Positions 19,297 through 28,732 of a DNA stretch of 64,000 bases are shown here, in pieces. The DNA is from Flavobacteriaceae bacterium. GTDB lineage: Bacteria > Bacteroidota > Bacteroidia > Flavobacteriales > Flavobacteriaceae. Numbering within the stretch: the stretch's first letter is position 1; each line of letters opens with the position of its first letter. The notes under the pieces are model-generated. The model had not been told where the DNA came from and searched no databases. It saw nothing but the letters and a program-made list of their open reading frames with translations. The DNA is taken from contig JABGUL010000027.1 of assembly GCA_018646605.1 (NCBI GenBank), forward strand, positions 212,375 to 276,374. Direction: 5' to 3'. A program made the position numbers and the translations under genes.

Positions 19297-21396
19297 ATGG
19301 ATCCAATGCAAACTGAAATAACATATTTAAAAGGTGTAGGCCCTGAACGTGCCCGTTTGCTGAAGGAAGAACTCAATATTAAAACATTTCAAGACTTACT
19401 CCATTTCTTTCCGAATCGTTATATTGATCGAAGTCGATTTCATCCTATCAAGGAACTCCCCACTACGAATGCCGAAGTGCAAATTAAAGGTATAATTACA
19501 TCCATTGATTACATTCAGCAAAAAAGAGGGAAACGAATGGTGGCAAATTTCCAGGATGAAACTGGGAGCATGCAATTGGTTTGGTTTCGTGGGTATCAAT
19601 GGCTCAGGGAAAGCATACGCATAAATCAGCAATATGTTATTTTTGGACGAATTAATTGGTTTAAAGGCCAGGCCAGTATGCCACACCCAGAGCTTGAGTT
19701 GGAAAGTGTTTTTCAGCAGGGTGTAAAAGCTGCTTTTTATCCCATCTATCCCTCTTCAGAAAAGTTAATTAATAAAGGTGTTTCTCAACGGGTAATACAA
19801 AAGCTTGTCGCCACACTCTTACAACTTAAAGAAGCCGAATTTTCTGAAACACTACCTCAATACCTATTGAATCACTTTAAGTTCATTTCTAAAAAAGAAG
19901 CACTGCATCAGGTGCATTACCCATCCACTCAAAATCTTTTGTCAAGAGCACAGATGCGCTTAAAATTCGAAGAGTTTTTTTATATGCAGTTGCAATTGAT
20001 TTTGAAGAACCGACAACGAAAGCAAAAAATCAAAGGGTATGTATTTCCTGAAGTAGGTTCTGTTTTTAAGGATTTTTTTGATAATCACCTTCCATTTACG
20101 CTTACTGAAGCTCAAAAACGAGTGGTTAAAGAAATCCGAAATGATTTGGGCACTGGAAGGCAAATGAATCGATTACTACAAGGAGATGTGGGCTCTGGAA
20201 AAACAATCGTTGCATTGCTTGCAATGTTAATCGCAATTGATAATGGCTTCCAATCAACCTTGGTCGCTCCAACAGAAATACTAGCACAACAACACTATCA
20301 GTCTTTGGATGCACTTTTAGAAGGAACAGGTGTTCAATGTGCTTTGCTTACCGGAAGTAGTACAAAAAAAGAACGTGTTGTTTTACACGAAGCTTTAGAA
20401 TCTGGTGAACTCTCTATTTTGGTAGGAACTCATGCCGTTTTTGAAGAAAAAGTACAGTTTCAAAATTTGGGGATAGCAATAATTGATGAACAACATCGAT
20501 TTGGTGTTGCACAGCGGGCTAAGTTGTGGCAAAAAAACGACATTCCACCTCATGTGTTGGTGATGACTGCTACTCCAATTCCAAGAACGCTAGCAATGAG
20601 TATTTATGGCGATTTGGATATCTCCATAATAGATACCCTTCCCCCAGGAAGAAAACCAATAAAAACACTTCATAGATTTGATAATAATCGTCTTGCCGTT
20701 TTTGCCTTTGTAAAAGAACAAATTAATTTAGGTCGCCAAATATATATTGTATATCCGTTAATCCAAGAATCTGAATCATTAGATTACAAAGATTTAATGG
20801 ATGGCTATGAGAGCATATCGAGAAGCTTTCCACCTCCAAAAAACCAGATAAGTATTGTTCATGGGAAAATGAAACCTGAAGACAAGGCATATGAAATGGA
20901 GCGCTTTGTCAGGGGAAAAACTCAAATCATGGTGGCAACAACAGTTATAGAAGTAGGTGTAAATGTTCCGAACGCATCCGTCATGATTATTGAAAGCGCA
21001 GAGCGTTTTGGCTTATCTCAACTGCATCAGCTAAGAGGTCGTGTGGGACGAGGCTCAGAACAAAGCTATTGTGTCTTAATGAGTGGTTCCAAACTATCAG
21101 AGGAAGGAAAAACACGCCTGCAAACAATGGTCAAGAGCAATGATGGCTTTGAAATTGCAGAAGTAGATCTACGTCTGCGTGGCCCCGGAAACCTTATGGG
21201 AACACAGCAAAGTGGAGTATTGCAACTAAAGATTGCTGATGTAATCAAAGACACAGAATTATTAAAAGCCGCTAGGGATACTGCGCAGCAAATAATTAAA
21301 AAAGATGCCGCATTTGATAATAGGGAACATCAAGTGATCAAGAGAACACTTTCAGCCTTAAAACATGATTCTAATATTTGGAATTTCATAAGTTAA
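19297..21396 (+). CDS. recG: ATP-dependent DNA helicase RecG
   Basis: Branched-DNA helicase that reverses stalled forks and processes recombination intermediates. The N-terminal wedge/OB part (GVGPERARLL, then FQDETGSMQLVWFRG) is followed by the SF2 helicase: GDVGSGKT near residue 295, APTEILAQQH, GTHAVF, IDEQHRFG, TATPIPRT, TTVIEVGVNVPNA and QLRGRVGRG. The C-terminus has the RecG-specific DLRLRGPGNLMGTQQSG. Full length at 699 residues. Confidence 0.96.
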   Translation: MDPMQTEITYLKGVGPERARLLKEELNIKTFQDLLHFFPNRYIDRSRFHPIKELPTTNAEVQIKGIITSIDYIQQKRGKRMVANFQDETGSMQLVWFRGYQWLRESIRINQQYVIFGRINWFKGQASMPHPELELESVFQQGVKAAFYPIYPSSEKLINKGVSQRVIQKLVATLLQLKEAEFSETLPQYLLNHFKFISKKEALHQVHYPSTQNLLSRAQMRLKFEEFFYMQLQLILKNRQRKQKIKGYVFPEVGSVFKDFFDNHLPFTLTEAQKRVVKEIRNDLGTGRQMNRLLQGDVGSGKTIVALLAMLIAIDNGFQSTLVAPTEILAQQHYQSLDALLEGTGVQCALLTGSSTKKERVVLHEALESGELSILVGTHAVFEEKVQFQNLGIAIIDEQHRFGVAQRAKLWQKNDIPPHVLVMTATPIPRTLAMSIYGDLDISIIDTLPPGRKPIKTLHRFDNNRLAVFAFVKEQINLGRQIYIVYPLIQESESLDYKDLMDGYESISRSFPPPKNQISIVHGKMKPEDKAYEMERFVRGKTQIMVATTVIEVGVNVPNASVMIIESAERFGLSQLHQLRGRVGRGSEQSYCVLMSGSKLSEEGKTRLQTMVKSNDGFEIAEVDLRLRGPGNLMGTQQSGVLQLKIADVIKDTELLKAARDTAQQIIKKDAAFDNREHQVIKRTLSALKHDSNIWNFIS

Positions 21397-21414
21397 AATG
21401 GCCAAAGAGATTCT

Positions 21415-21422
21415 TATATTTG
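21415..21422 (+). promoter_or_regulatory. -7 promoter element for pheT
   Basis: TATATTTG is an exact TAnnTTTG match, 29 bases before the TTG start of pheT. No clear -33 TTG is present at the expected distance. Confidence 0.55.
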
Positions 21423-21450
21423 CATTTTATAAATTGAAAAGACACATTCA

Positions 21451-23859
21451 TTGAAAATATCCTATAACTGGTTACAGCAATTCTTGACTACAGAGCTTCC
21501 AATTGAAGAAATTTCAGTTCTCTTAACTGATTTAGGTCTTGAAGTAGAGGGCACGCATCATTTTGAAAGTATTAAAGGTGGGCTAAAAGGTGTTTTAGTT
21601 GGAGAGGTTCTCTCTTGTGAACAACATCCAAATGCAGATCGACTAAAAAAAACAGAAGTTAATTTAGGGAATGACGAAATCGTTCCTATTGTTTGTGGTG
21701 CACCCAATGTTGCCAAAGGGCAAAAAGTGCTGGTAGCGACTGTAGGGACTACCCTTTCCATGAGCGATGGCACTTCCCTGAAAATAAATAAAAGTAAGAT
21801 TCGAGGAGAAGTTAGTATGGGGATGATCTGTGCTGAAGATGAATTGGGTCTTGGTGAAAGTCATGACGGTATCATGGTTTTAGACGAAACTCTTGAGCCA
21901 GGAACAGAGGCCGCAAGTTTATTTGAAGTAGAAGAAGATTATGTTTTTGAAATTGGCTTAACTCCCAATAGAGCAGATGCGATGAGCCATATGGGTGTGG
22001 CAAGAGATTTAAAGGCCATCTGCATGTTAAAAAACATTCCTTTTGAATGGACTTTACCCGAAACTACCTCTTTTAATATTGACAACAATCAAAGTACAAT
22101 TAATGTTGATGTAAAAAATGGTGACAAATGTAGTCAGTATTATGGACTTACAATTTCAGGAATTACGGTAGCACCCTCACCTACATGGTTGCAAAATCGT
22201 TTGAAAGCAATTGGGATTGGGCCAAAAAACAATGTAGTAGATGTTACAAATTACGTTTTACATGAACTAGGTCAACCACTACATGCTTTTGATGCACAAA
22301 AAATAGATGGCGATATTTTAGTTAAAACATGTTCTGATAAAACGTCTTTTACAACTCTAGATGGTAATAAAAGAGAATTACATCATGAAGATTTAATGAT
22401 TTGCGATTCCCAAAAACCCCTTTGCATTGCGGGTATTTTTGGAGGACTTGATTCTGGTGTAACAGAACAAACTACATCCCTCTTTTTGGAAAGTGCGTAT
22501 TTTGATCCTGTGAGCATCAGGAAGACTGCAAAACGTCACGGGCTGAATACGGATGCTTCTTTTCGTTTTGAACGAGGAATAGATCCTGAAATTGGAATTA
22601 CTGCGCTAAAGCGTGCGGCCATTCTTATTAAAAAAATCGCAGGAGGTGAAATCACAAGTGAAATTCAAGATTTTTCCAAACCTTTGGAGGAGCCAAGTCA
22701 AATCTTCTTGGGCCTTGATGTTTTAGAACAAACTATTGGACAGACAATCCAGCAAAAAGATTTAAATACCATTTTAAATGCTTTAGAAATTAACATTAAT
22801 AACGTTTCAGAGACAGGAATTGGAATGACCATTCCTAGGTATCGCGTAGATGTAAATCGTCCTGCCGATGTAATTGAAGAAATATTAAGAGTTTATGGTT
22901 ATAACAACTTAGAAGATAAACCACTAAAGTATGAGGCAAACCCACCCTACAGTTGGAAAGATCCACATAAACTAGAGGCGACAGTTGCTCAAAAATTAAT
23001 AGGGCACGGCTATATAGAAACAATCAACAACTCCTTAACATCACCGGAATTTAGTGCTGATTTTCACGCCCCTATTACGTTACTAAATCCCTTGGGAAAA
23101 GAATTATCTTTAATGCGTCAATCACTTGTATTCAATGCGCTAGAAGTTGTTTCTTTTAATCTAAACAGACAAAACAAGAATTTAAAGATTTTTGAATTTG
23201 GAGCTATTTACGGTAAAAAGAACGACACATTTGTTGAAGCAAAACGCCTAAGCATAACATTGGTTGGAAATGTGTTTGAATCTCACTGGGATATGGCTAA
23301 AGCTCCTAACAAATTTTTCTATGGAAAAGGGGTTATTCAAGATATTTTAGAAAGTATTGGATTGTTAGATTTGGAATGGCAAGCATTGCCACATCCACAT
23401 TTTGATGAAGCTTTTGAAATTTCTTATCGTAAAAAACACCTTGGGGTCTTTGGTTTAATTTCCAAAAAATTAATTGACTCTTTTGGTATTGATCAAGAGG
23501 TTTACATGGCTGACTTGAATTGGGGAGACCTTATCGAGTTGTCCTACTCTGAACCTTTGAAGTATAATGAAGTATCCAAATTTCCTCTTGTTAGAAGAGA
23601 TTTTGCACTTTTGATAGATGACAATGTACATTTCGAAGTTTTAAAAGAAACGGCACTAAAAACAGATCGTAAAATTCTTAAAGAGGTTCGTTTATTTGAT
23701 GTCTATCAAGGTAAAAATTTAGAAAAAGGGAAAAAATCTTATGGGCTAAGTTTTACTTTTCAAGACAATGCTAAGACATTGACAGATAAACAGGTGGATA
23801 AAGTGATGGATAAATTGAAACAAAATTTCGAAAAAGAATTTGGCGCACAATTACGCTAA
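21451..23859 (+). CDS. pheT: Phenylalanine--tRNA ligase beta subunit
   Basis: Beta subunit of the heterotetrameric PheRS. The start is TTG: the family N-terminus MKISYNWLQQFL begins exactly there and no ATG is near. Order of domains: N-terminal B1, EMAP-like tRNA-binding domain (about 40-150, GEVLSCEQHPNADRLKKT), B3/B4 with the VVDVTNYVLHELGQPLHAFD stretch, B5 (about 400-475), the catalytic-like core and the C-terminal FDX-ACB anticodon-binding domain (KFPLVRRDFALLIDD to the end). At 802 residues it is full length. pheS is not in the window, so the two subunits are not an operon here. Confidence 0.95.
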   Translation: MKISYNWLQQFLTTELPIEEISVLLTDLGLEVEGTHHFESIKGGLKGVLVGEVLSCEQHPNADRLKKTEVNLGNDEIVPIVCGAPNVAKGQKVLVATVGTTLSMSDGTSLKINKSKIRGEVSMGMICAEDELGLGESHDGIMVLDETLEPGTEAASLFEVEEDYVFEIGLTPNRADAMSHMGVARDLKAICMLKNIPFEWTLPETTSFNIDNNQSTINVDVKNGDKCSQYYGLTISGITVAPSPTWLQNRLKAIGIGPKNNVVDVTNYVLHELGQPLHAFDAQKIDGDILVKTCSDKTSFTTLDGNKRELHHEDLMICDSQKPLCIAGIFGGLDSGVTEQTTSLFLESAYFDPVSIRKTAKRHGLNTDASFRFERGIDPEIGITALKRAAILIKKIAGGEITSEIQDFSKPLEEPSQIFLGLDVLEQTIGQTIQQKDLNTILNALEININNVSETGIGMTIPRYRVDVNRPADVIEEILRVYGYNNLEDKPLKYEANPPYSWKDPHKLEATVAQKLIGHGYIETINNSLTSPEFSADFHAPITLLNPLGKELSLMRQSLVFNALEVVSFNLNRQNKNLKIFEFGAIYGKKNDTFVEAKRLSITLVGNVFESHWDMAKAPNKFFYGKGVIQDILESIGLLDLEWQALPHPHFDEAFEISYRKKHLGVFGLISKKLIDSFGIDQEVYMADLNWGDLIELSYSEPLKYNEVSKFPLVRRDFALLIDDNVHFEVLKETALKTDRKILKEVRLFDVYQGKNLEKGKKSYGLSFTFQDNAKTLTDKQVDKVMDKLKQNFEKEFGAQLR

Positions 23860-23902
23860 CAACTTATTTTATTCATAACTTTAAAAAACTACATATTATT
23901 TA

Positions 23903-23910
23903 TATTTTTG
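23903..23910 (+). promoter_or_regulatory. -7 promoter element of the 23930 gene
   Basis: TATTTTTG, exact TAnnTTTG match, 19 bases before the ATG at 23930, in the 70-base gap after pheT. Confidence 0.5.
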
Positions 23911-23929
23911 TATTAAATGAGAAGGATTT

Positions 23930-24616
23930 ATGAAGTTGAATGCACTACCAAGAACAAACGTTAAAGTTGCTTTAGACAAAATTAGAGCATATGAGCTCAC
24001 TGCAAATGAGCAGGAGACTGCACTTAAGACTCTTTATGATTCTTTTGAAATTAGAACTACAAATGCTTTTAATTTTGATTTGTTAGATCGAAACAAAATC
24101 TATCATTTGGAACAGATCAAAAAGGTGAGTATAAACTACCGTCTTAGGTTTTTAGATTTGAAGTATTTTAAAAATAAACTCCCTGAATCTGCACATCAAG
24201 ACATACAACAGTTAGAGACTCTCCATGAAACCCATTTAAGTGGATTTAAAATTATGGCTCCCTCTGCTCTTTTTCGTTTAGAAAAAGCAGATGACCCTTT
24301 GCTTTTTGCTCCCTTAGGGAATGATTTTTATTATTTAGTTCATAAATGGGGGAATGATCTTCATCCACTGCGAAGACTAATGATGTTGCCTTTTAAAAAC
24401 ATATGGAATTTACTGGGTTTGGTATTAGCCATTAGTTTTGTTGTAACTGAGATTATGCCAAAAAATTTATTTACAAAATCCCCCGACGCATCGACCTATT
24501 GGATGTTATTATTCTTTAACTTTAAGGCTATTGCTTCAGTTGTTTTGTTTTATGGTTTTGCTTTAGGTAAAAACTTTAATCCAGCAATTTGGAATAATAA
24601 ATATAATAAAGCTTAA
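23930..24616 (+). CDS. Unknown protein with two C-terminal membrane segments
   Basis: I do not recognise this 228-residue family. Residues 1-150 are soluble and charged, with a helical segment around HLEQIKKVSINYRLRFLDL and a distinctive FYYLVHKWGNDLHPLRR. Two hydrophobic spans follow, near 165-180 (LLGLVLAISFVVTEI) and 193-212 (MLLFFNFKAIASVVLFYGFAL), so the bulk is probably cytoplasmic with a membrane hairpin at the C-terminus. It has its own promoter-like element and lies ten bases upstream of the DUF2007 gene, suggesting co-expression. Confidence 0.75.
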   Translation: MKLNALPRTNVKVALDKIRAYELTANEQETALKTLYDSFEIRTTNAFNFDLLDRNKIYHLEQIKKVSINYRLRFLDLKYFKNKLPESAHQDIQQLETLHETHLSGFKIMAPSALFRLEKADDPLLFAPLGNDFYYLVHKWGNDLHPLRRLMMLPFKNIWNLLGLVLAISFVVTEIMPKNLFTKSPDASTYWMLLFFNFKAIASVVLFYGFALGKNFNPAIWNNKYNKA

Positions 24617-24626
24617 ACATGTTTTT

Positions 24627-24845
24627 ATGTCCCCAAAATATATACGCCTTTACTTAGGCCCAGTAGTTCAAGTTATAAATATATGTGACGCGCTTGAACA
24701 AGCGTCAATTGTACCAGTTATAAAGGATCGTGCAGAATCTGCAAGGCTAGCTGGCTTTGGTTCCTTTTCAACTGACCAAGAGGTTTGGATTCACCCTGAT
24801 GAAGAAAAACAAGCCAAGGAAATTTTAGAAAGTCTCTCCCTTTAG
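24627..24845 (+). CDS. DUF2007 domain protein
   Basis: A 72-residue member of DUF2007 (putative signal-transducing protein family, PF09413), with the typical VINICDALEQASIVPVIKD, SARLAGF and VWIHPDEEKQAKEIL. The fold is a small PII-like/ferredoxin-like domain; the function is unknown. It follows the two-TM gene by ten bases and precedes the sodium symporter by 48 bases. Confidence 0.85.
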   Translation: MSPKYIRLYLGPVVQVINICDALEQASIVPVIKDRAESARLAGFGSFSTDQEVWIHPDEEKQAKEILESLSL

Positions 24846-24893
24846 AATAAGTTTTCTTATTTTTAGGTCGAAACAAACGAATTAAAACTTCAT

Positions 24894-26489
24894 ATGCAAT
24901 TTATTATATTCATAGCATTTACCCTGCTCGTAGGTGTAGTTGCTTACCTCGCTACGCGAAAGACAAATGAAAACACACAAGACGGTTATTTTCTTGGTGG
25001 ACGTAGCCTGACTGCCCCCGTAATCGCAAGTTCATTATTATTAACAAATCTTTCTACTGAACAGCTTGTAGGTTTAAACGGTTCAGCATTTAATGAAGGT
25101 GTTGTAGTTATGGCATGGGAGACCCTTGCAGCTATAGCCATGGTAATAACAGCAGTGGTGTTACTTCCTCGCTATTTAAAAGGAGGGTTAACTACCATTC
25201 CGCAGTTTTTGGAGCGACGCTACGATACAGCAACAAAATCCATTACTTCAGGTTTGTTTCTATCGGGTTATGTGGTGGTTTTACTTCCCATTGTTTTGTA
25301 TTCTGGAGCAATTGCACTTATAGGAATGTTTGATCTAACAGCGCTATTTGATTTGAGCGACACCAACACACTAATCTTAACAGTCTGGTCCATAGGTATA
25401 ATCGGATCTATTTACGCCATTTTTGGCGGTCTAAAGGCAGTTGCCGTTTCAGATACCGTAAATGCTATCGGTTTACTTATCGGGGGAATTATGATTCCTG
25501 TTTTTGGGTTAATGTATATTGGTGATGGAAGCGTTATGAATGGTATTGAAGCACTATATGCACATGAGCCCGCTAAGTTTAATGCAATAGGAGATTCGAA
25601 ATCTGCTATTCCTTTTAGCACTTTATTTACAGGGATGGTTTTGGTGCAACTCTTTTATTGGGGTACCAATCAGGCTATTATTCAAAGAGCTTTAGCTGCA
25701 AAAAATTTAATTGAAGGGCAAAAAGGCCTTATTTTAGCTGCTTTTGTTAAGATTTTAGGTCCACTAATCGTTGTTCTCCCTGGTATTATTGCCTATTATA
25801 TTTTCGGAGGAACACTAGATTCAAGTCAAGCAGATCTTTCTTATGGTTTATTGGTAAATAAAGTTTTACCACCCGTTTTACTGGGCTTCTTTGCTGCAGT
25901 TCTCTTTGGAGCTATTTTGAGTTCCTTCAACTCTGCATTAAATAGTTCAGTTACTCTTTTTGGTCTGGATATTTACAAACAGTATATCAAGAAAGATGCA
26001 AATGAACAGGAAGTTGTTCGTGCAGGAAAAACCTTTGGAATTGGACTTGCGCTACTCTCTATGATTATTGCTCCTAGTATTGCAAATGCACCAGATGGTC
26101 TTTTTGGTTATCTTCAAGAGATTAATGGATGCTATACCATTCCAATTTTAACTATTATCCTTGTTGGTTATTTAACCCAATATGTTCCTGCCTCAGCGGC
26201 TAAAATAGCAATGGTTATTGGCGTAGTTATGTACTCAATTAGCCAGTTTGTTCTCAAGGGTTATGTCATCTCAAATGGTGGGGAATATCCGCATTACCTC
26301 CATATCATGGCGATCATATTCTTGTTCAACATAGGTGTCATGTTACTGATCGGTAAGTTGAGACCCCGTGAAATTGCGTATGTTCAAAACTATACAGAAC
26401 AAGTTGATATAACGCCTTGGAAGCCAGTAAAAACCTATGGTATAGTAATCGTAATTATTGTAATTAGTACTTACTTTATTTTTACTTAA
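24894..26489 (+). CDS. Sodium:solute symporter (SSS/SLC5 family)
   Basis: Inner-membrane Na+-coupled transporter of the SSS family, 531 residues and about 13-14 hydrophobic segments. The family signature is visible: DGYFLGGRSL, ASSLLLTNLSTEQLVGLNG, LPRYLKGGLTTIPQFLERRYD (similar to SGLT), FYWGTNQAIIQRALAAKN and the LSSFNSALNSS sodium-site stretch. It looks closest to sugar/inositol-type SGLT relatives, but the substrate cannot be assigned. It is convergent with the hut operon, six bases from the end of hutG, which is compatible with but does not prove a role in amino-acid uptake. Confidence 0.88.
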   Translation: MQFIIFIAFTLLVGVVAYLATRKTNENTQDGYFLGGRSLTAPVIASSLLLTNLSTEQLVGLNGSAFNEGVVVMAWETLAAIAMVITAVVLLPRYLKGGLTTIPQFLERRYDTATKSITSGLFLSGYVVVLLPIVLYSGAIALIGMFDLTALFDLSDTNTLILTVWSIGIIGSIYAIFGGLKAVAVSDTVNAIGLLIGGIMIPVFGLMYIGDGSVMNGIEALYAHEPAKFNAIGDSKSAIPFSTLFTGMVLVQLFYWGTNQAIIQRALAAKNLIEGQKGLILAAFVKILGPLIVVLPGIIAYYIFGGTLDSSQADLSYGLLVNKVLPPVLLGFFAAVLFGAILSSFNSALNSSVTLFGLDIYKQYIKKDANEQEVVRAGKTFGIGLALLSMIIAPSIANAPDGLFGYLQEINGCYTIPILTIILVGYLTQYVPASAAKIAMVIGVVMYSISQFVLKGYVISNGGEYPHYLHIMAIIFLFNIGVMLLIGKLRPREIAYVQNYTEQVDITPWKPVKTYGIVIVIIVISTYFIFT

Positions 26490-26495
26490 AAAAAG

Positions 26496-27485
26496 CTATA
26501 CTGCACCCCCAACAATAGCATCTACTATTCTAGCGGCTAACCTTGCCGTGCAATGGTCTCTATCGTAAGTGGGGTTTAACTCCGCGATATCTACAGCAAT
26601 TACTTTTTGACTTTTCATCAAGTATGCTAATGCCTTAAGAAAAAAATGTGGTGAAAACCCTAAGGGCGATGGGGCACTAACACCAGGGGCATATGCTGAA
26701 GAAAAACCATCTAAATCAATCGTAAGGTACACTATATCATTTTGATTTATGAACGTATCTAACTCCGCTTTAATCAACTCAAAGTTTGACAGCTCACAGG
26801 CTTCGCTAAGGAGGTAATGAACCTTTTTCTCTTGTGCAATTTTAAAAAGTTCTTTTGTATTAGAAGCTTGCTGGATTCCAATAGCCAGATAGGATGTCGT
26901 CTCTCCATATTCTGTAAGAATTTGATTGAAAGGTGTTCCAGAATTCGGCTTACTGTCTACTGGCCGTAAATCAAAATGAGCATCAAAGTTTATAATCCCT
27001 ATTTTATTACTTTTCTTAAAAACTAACGCCTTGTGAATTCCCACAAAATGACCATAAGCAACATCATGACCTCCTCCAAGGATTATGGGAAATCCGCCTA
27101 AACGGATTGTTTGAGCAACAAATTCAGAAAGTGCTTCTTGACAAGTGTTTAAATCTCCTGCAGTACAAGTCAAGTTGCCATAATCAATAATCCGCTTTGA
27201 ATGGTGATGATATGATAATGGTGCTAAATATGCTCGAATAGCATCAGGACCTTGGATTGCTCCAATTCTTCCCTTATTTCTTTTGACACCTTCTTCGCAT
27301 GAATAACCTAAAAGCACGATATCATTTTTCTTATGATTCTTATTTTTAATATTTAAATCATAAAGTTCAACTTGCTGATACCAATATTGAACCCCTAGTT
27401 GTGATGGAGACTCCCTACCCGTCCACAAAGATTTTTTTGGTGCTGAATAAATATCTAGATGCGGACTGATGTTAATGGATTCCAT
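26496..27485 (-). CDS. hutG: Formimidoylglutamase (arginase/ureohydrolase family)
   Basis: Last step of the four-enzyme Hut route: N-formimidoyl-L-glutamate + water gives glutamate + formamide. Ureohydrolase metal motifs are complete: GGGHDVAYGH, NFDAHFDLR and TIDLDGFSSAYAPGVSAPSP. The position at the end of the hutH-hutU-hutI-hutG operon makes formimidoylglutamase much more likely than arginase or agmatinase. Its ATG follows the hutI stop by five bases on the minus strand. Length of 329 residues fits. Confidence 0.92.
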   Translation of the reverse strand: MESINISPHLDIYSAPKKSLWTGRESPSQLGVQYWYQQVELYDLNIKNKNHKKNDIVLLGYSCEEGVKRNKGRIGAIQGPDAIRAYLAPLSYHHHSKRIIDYGNLTCTAGDLNTCQEALSEFVAQTIRLGGFPIILGGGHDVAYGHFVGIHKALVFKKSNKIGIINFDAHFDLRPVDSKPNSGTPFNQILTEYGETTSYLAIGIQQASNTKELFKIAQEKKVHYLLSEACELSNFELIKAELDTFINQNDIVYLTIDLDGFSSAYAPGVSAPSPLGFSPHFFLKALAYLMKSQKVIAVDIAELNPTYDRDHCTARLAARIVDAIVGGAV

Positions 27486-27490
27486 TATAT

Positions 27491-28732
27491 TTAGTTACTA
27501 ATTGATTTTCCATTTAAAAATACCTGCTCAATAAAATTAGATCCAAATGCGTAAGGCAATTCAACATAGGAAGAAATAGGTTTAGTTAAAATAAGGTTTG
27601 CTTTTTTTCCTTTTGTTATTGAACCAACTTCATCTTGAATATCCATTGCATAAGCCCCGTTAATGGTTGCAGCATTAATTGCTTCTTCAGGGGTCATTTT
27701 CATTTTAATACATGCCGCAGATACAATGAAATTCATATTTCCTGAAGGAGCTGATCCTGGATTGTAATCGGATGCCAAAGCCAAAGGCAAACCAGCATTT
27801 ATAATTTTTCGTGCTGGAGTAAATGGTATTCCTAAAAAATAAGAACACCCAGGCAAAGCCACAGGTATTGTTTTGCTGTTTTTAAGTGCCTCTATATCGT
27901 CTTCGGTTATATGTTCTAAATGATCAACAGAACGAGCGTTATATTTTACTGCAAGACTAACACCTCCAATTGCATTGAATTGATTTACATGGAGCTTTGG
28001 GATTAAGCCATAATCTTTTGCTTCTTTTAACACTTGTTTTGTATCGGCTATTGAAAAGTATCCTTTTTCACAAAACACATCAATTGCTGTTGCTAAATTC
28101 TCTTTTTTGATTACAGGCAAAACTTTAGTTAACATATCATTTAAAAAAGCGGTAGTATCCCCAGCAAAATTCTTTGGAAGTGCATGAGCGGCTAAAAACG
28201 TCGCCTTAATAGGTATAGGATATTCTTTTTTAAAACGTTTAATTACTCGTAACATTTTCAATTCAGACTCCGGAGAGAGACCATACCCTGATTTAATTTC
28301 AATTGCCCCTGTACCTAGGGCCATTACTTCTTCCAAGCGTACTTTACTTTGTTCATATAAATCATTTTCAGAAGTAGTCTGAAGCGTTTTAGCAGAATTT
28401 AAAATCCCTCCTCCATTAGCAGCGATTTCTTCATAACTAAGTCCATTGATTCTATCTTTAAATTCTTCTTCTCGACTCCCTGCATATACTATATGGGTGT
28501 GAGAGTCACACCAAGCAGGTAAAATCATTTTACCTTTTGCATCTATCACCTCAAGCATCGATTCCTTTGGACATTCATGCATCGGACCGAAAGCAAAAAT
28601 CCTATCCGCATCAATTAATAAATACGCATTCTTTATCGTAGGCAATAATTTCATTGCCTTCCCAGCAACATAGGAAACAGAAGCTTCGCGAATTTGCACT
28701 AATTCTTTAATGTTTATAAAAAGTGTTTTCAT
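27491..28732 (-). CDS. hutI: Imidazolonepropionase
   Basis: Hydrolyses 4-imidazolone-5-propionate to N-formimidoylglutamate, the third Hut step. Amidohydrolase-fold metal motif CDSHTHIVYAGSREEEF is near residue 70, followed by ALGTGAIEIKSGYGL, KLHVNQFNAIGG, SVDHLEHI and ALASDYNPGSAP. Length of 413 residues fits. It is placed between hutU and hutG; the hutU stop codon ends exactly where hutI begins on the minus strand. Confidence 0.95.
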   Translation of the reverse strand: MKTLFINIKELVQIREASVSYVAGKAMKLLPTIKNAYLLIDADRIFAFGPMHECPKESMLEVIDAKGKMILPAWCDSHTHIVYAGSREEEFKDRINGLSYEEIAANGGGILNSAKTLQTTSENDLYEQSKVRLEEVMALGTGAIEIKSGYGLSPESELKMLRVIKRFKKEYPIPIKATFLAAHALPKNFAGDTTAFLNDMLTKVLPVIKKENLATAIDVFCEKGYFSIADTKQVLKEAKDYGLIPKLHVNQFNAIGGVSLAVKYNARSVDHLEHITEDDIEALKNSKTIPVALPGCSYFLGIPFTPARKIINAGLPLALASDYNPGSAPSGNMNFIVSAACIKMKMTPEEAINAATINGAYAMDIQDEVGSITKGKKANLILTKPISSYVELPYAFGSNFIEQVFLNGKSISN

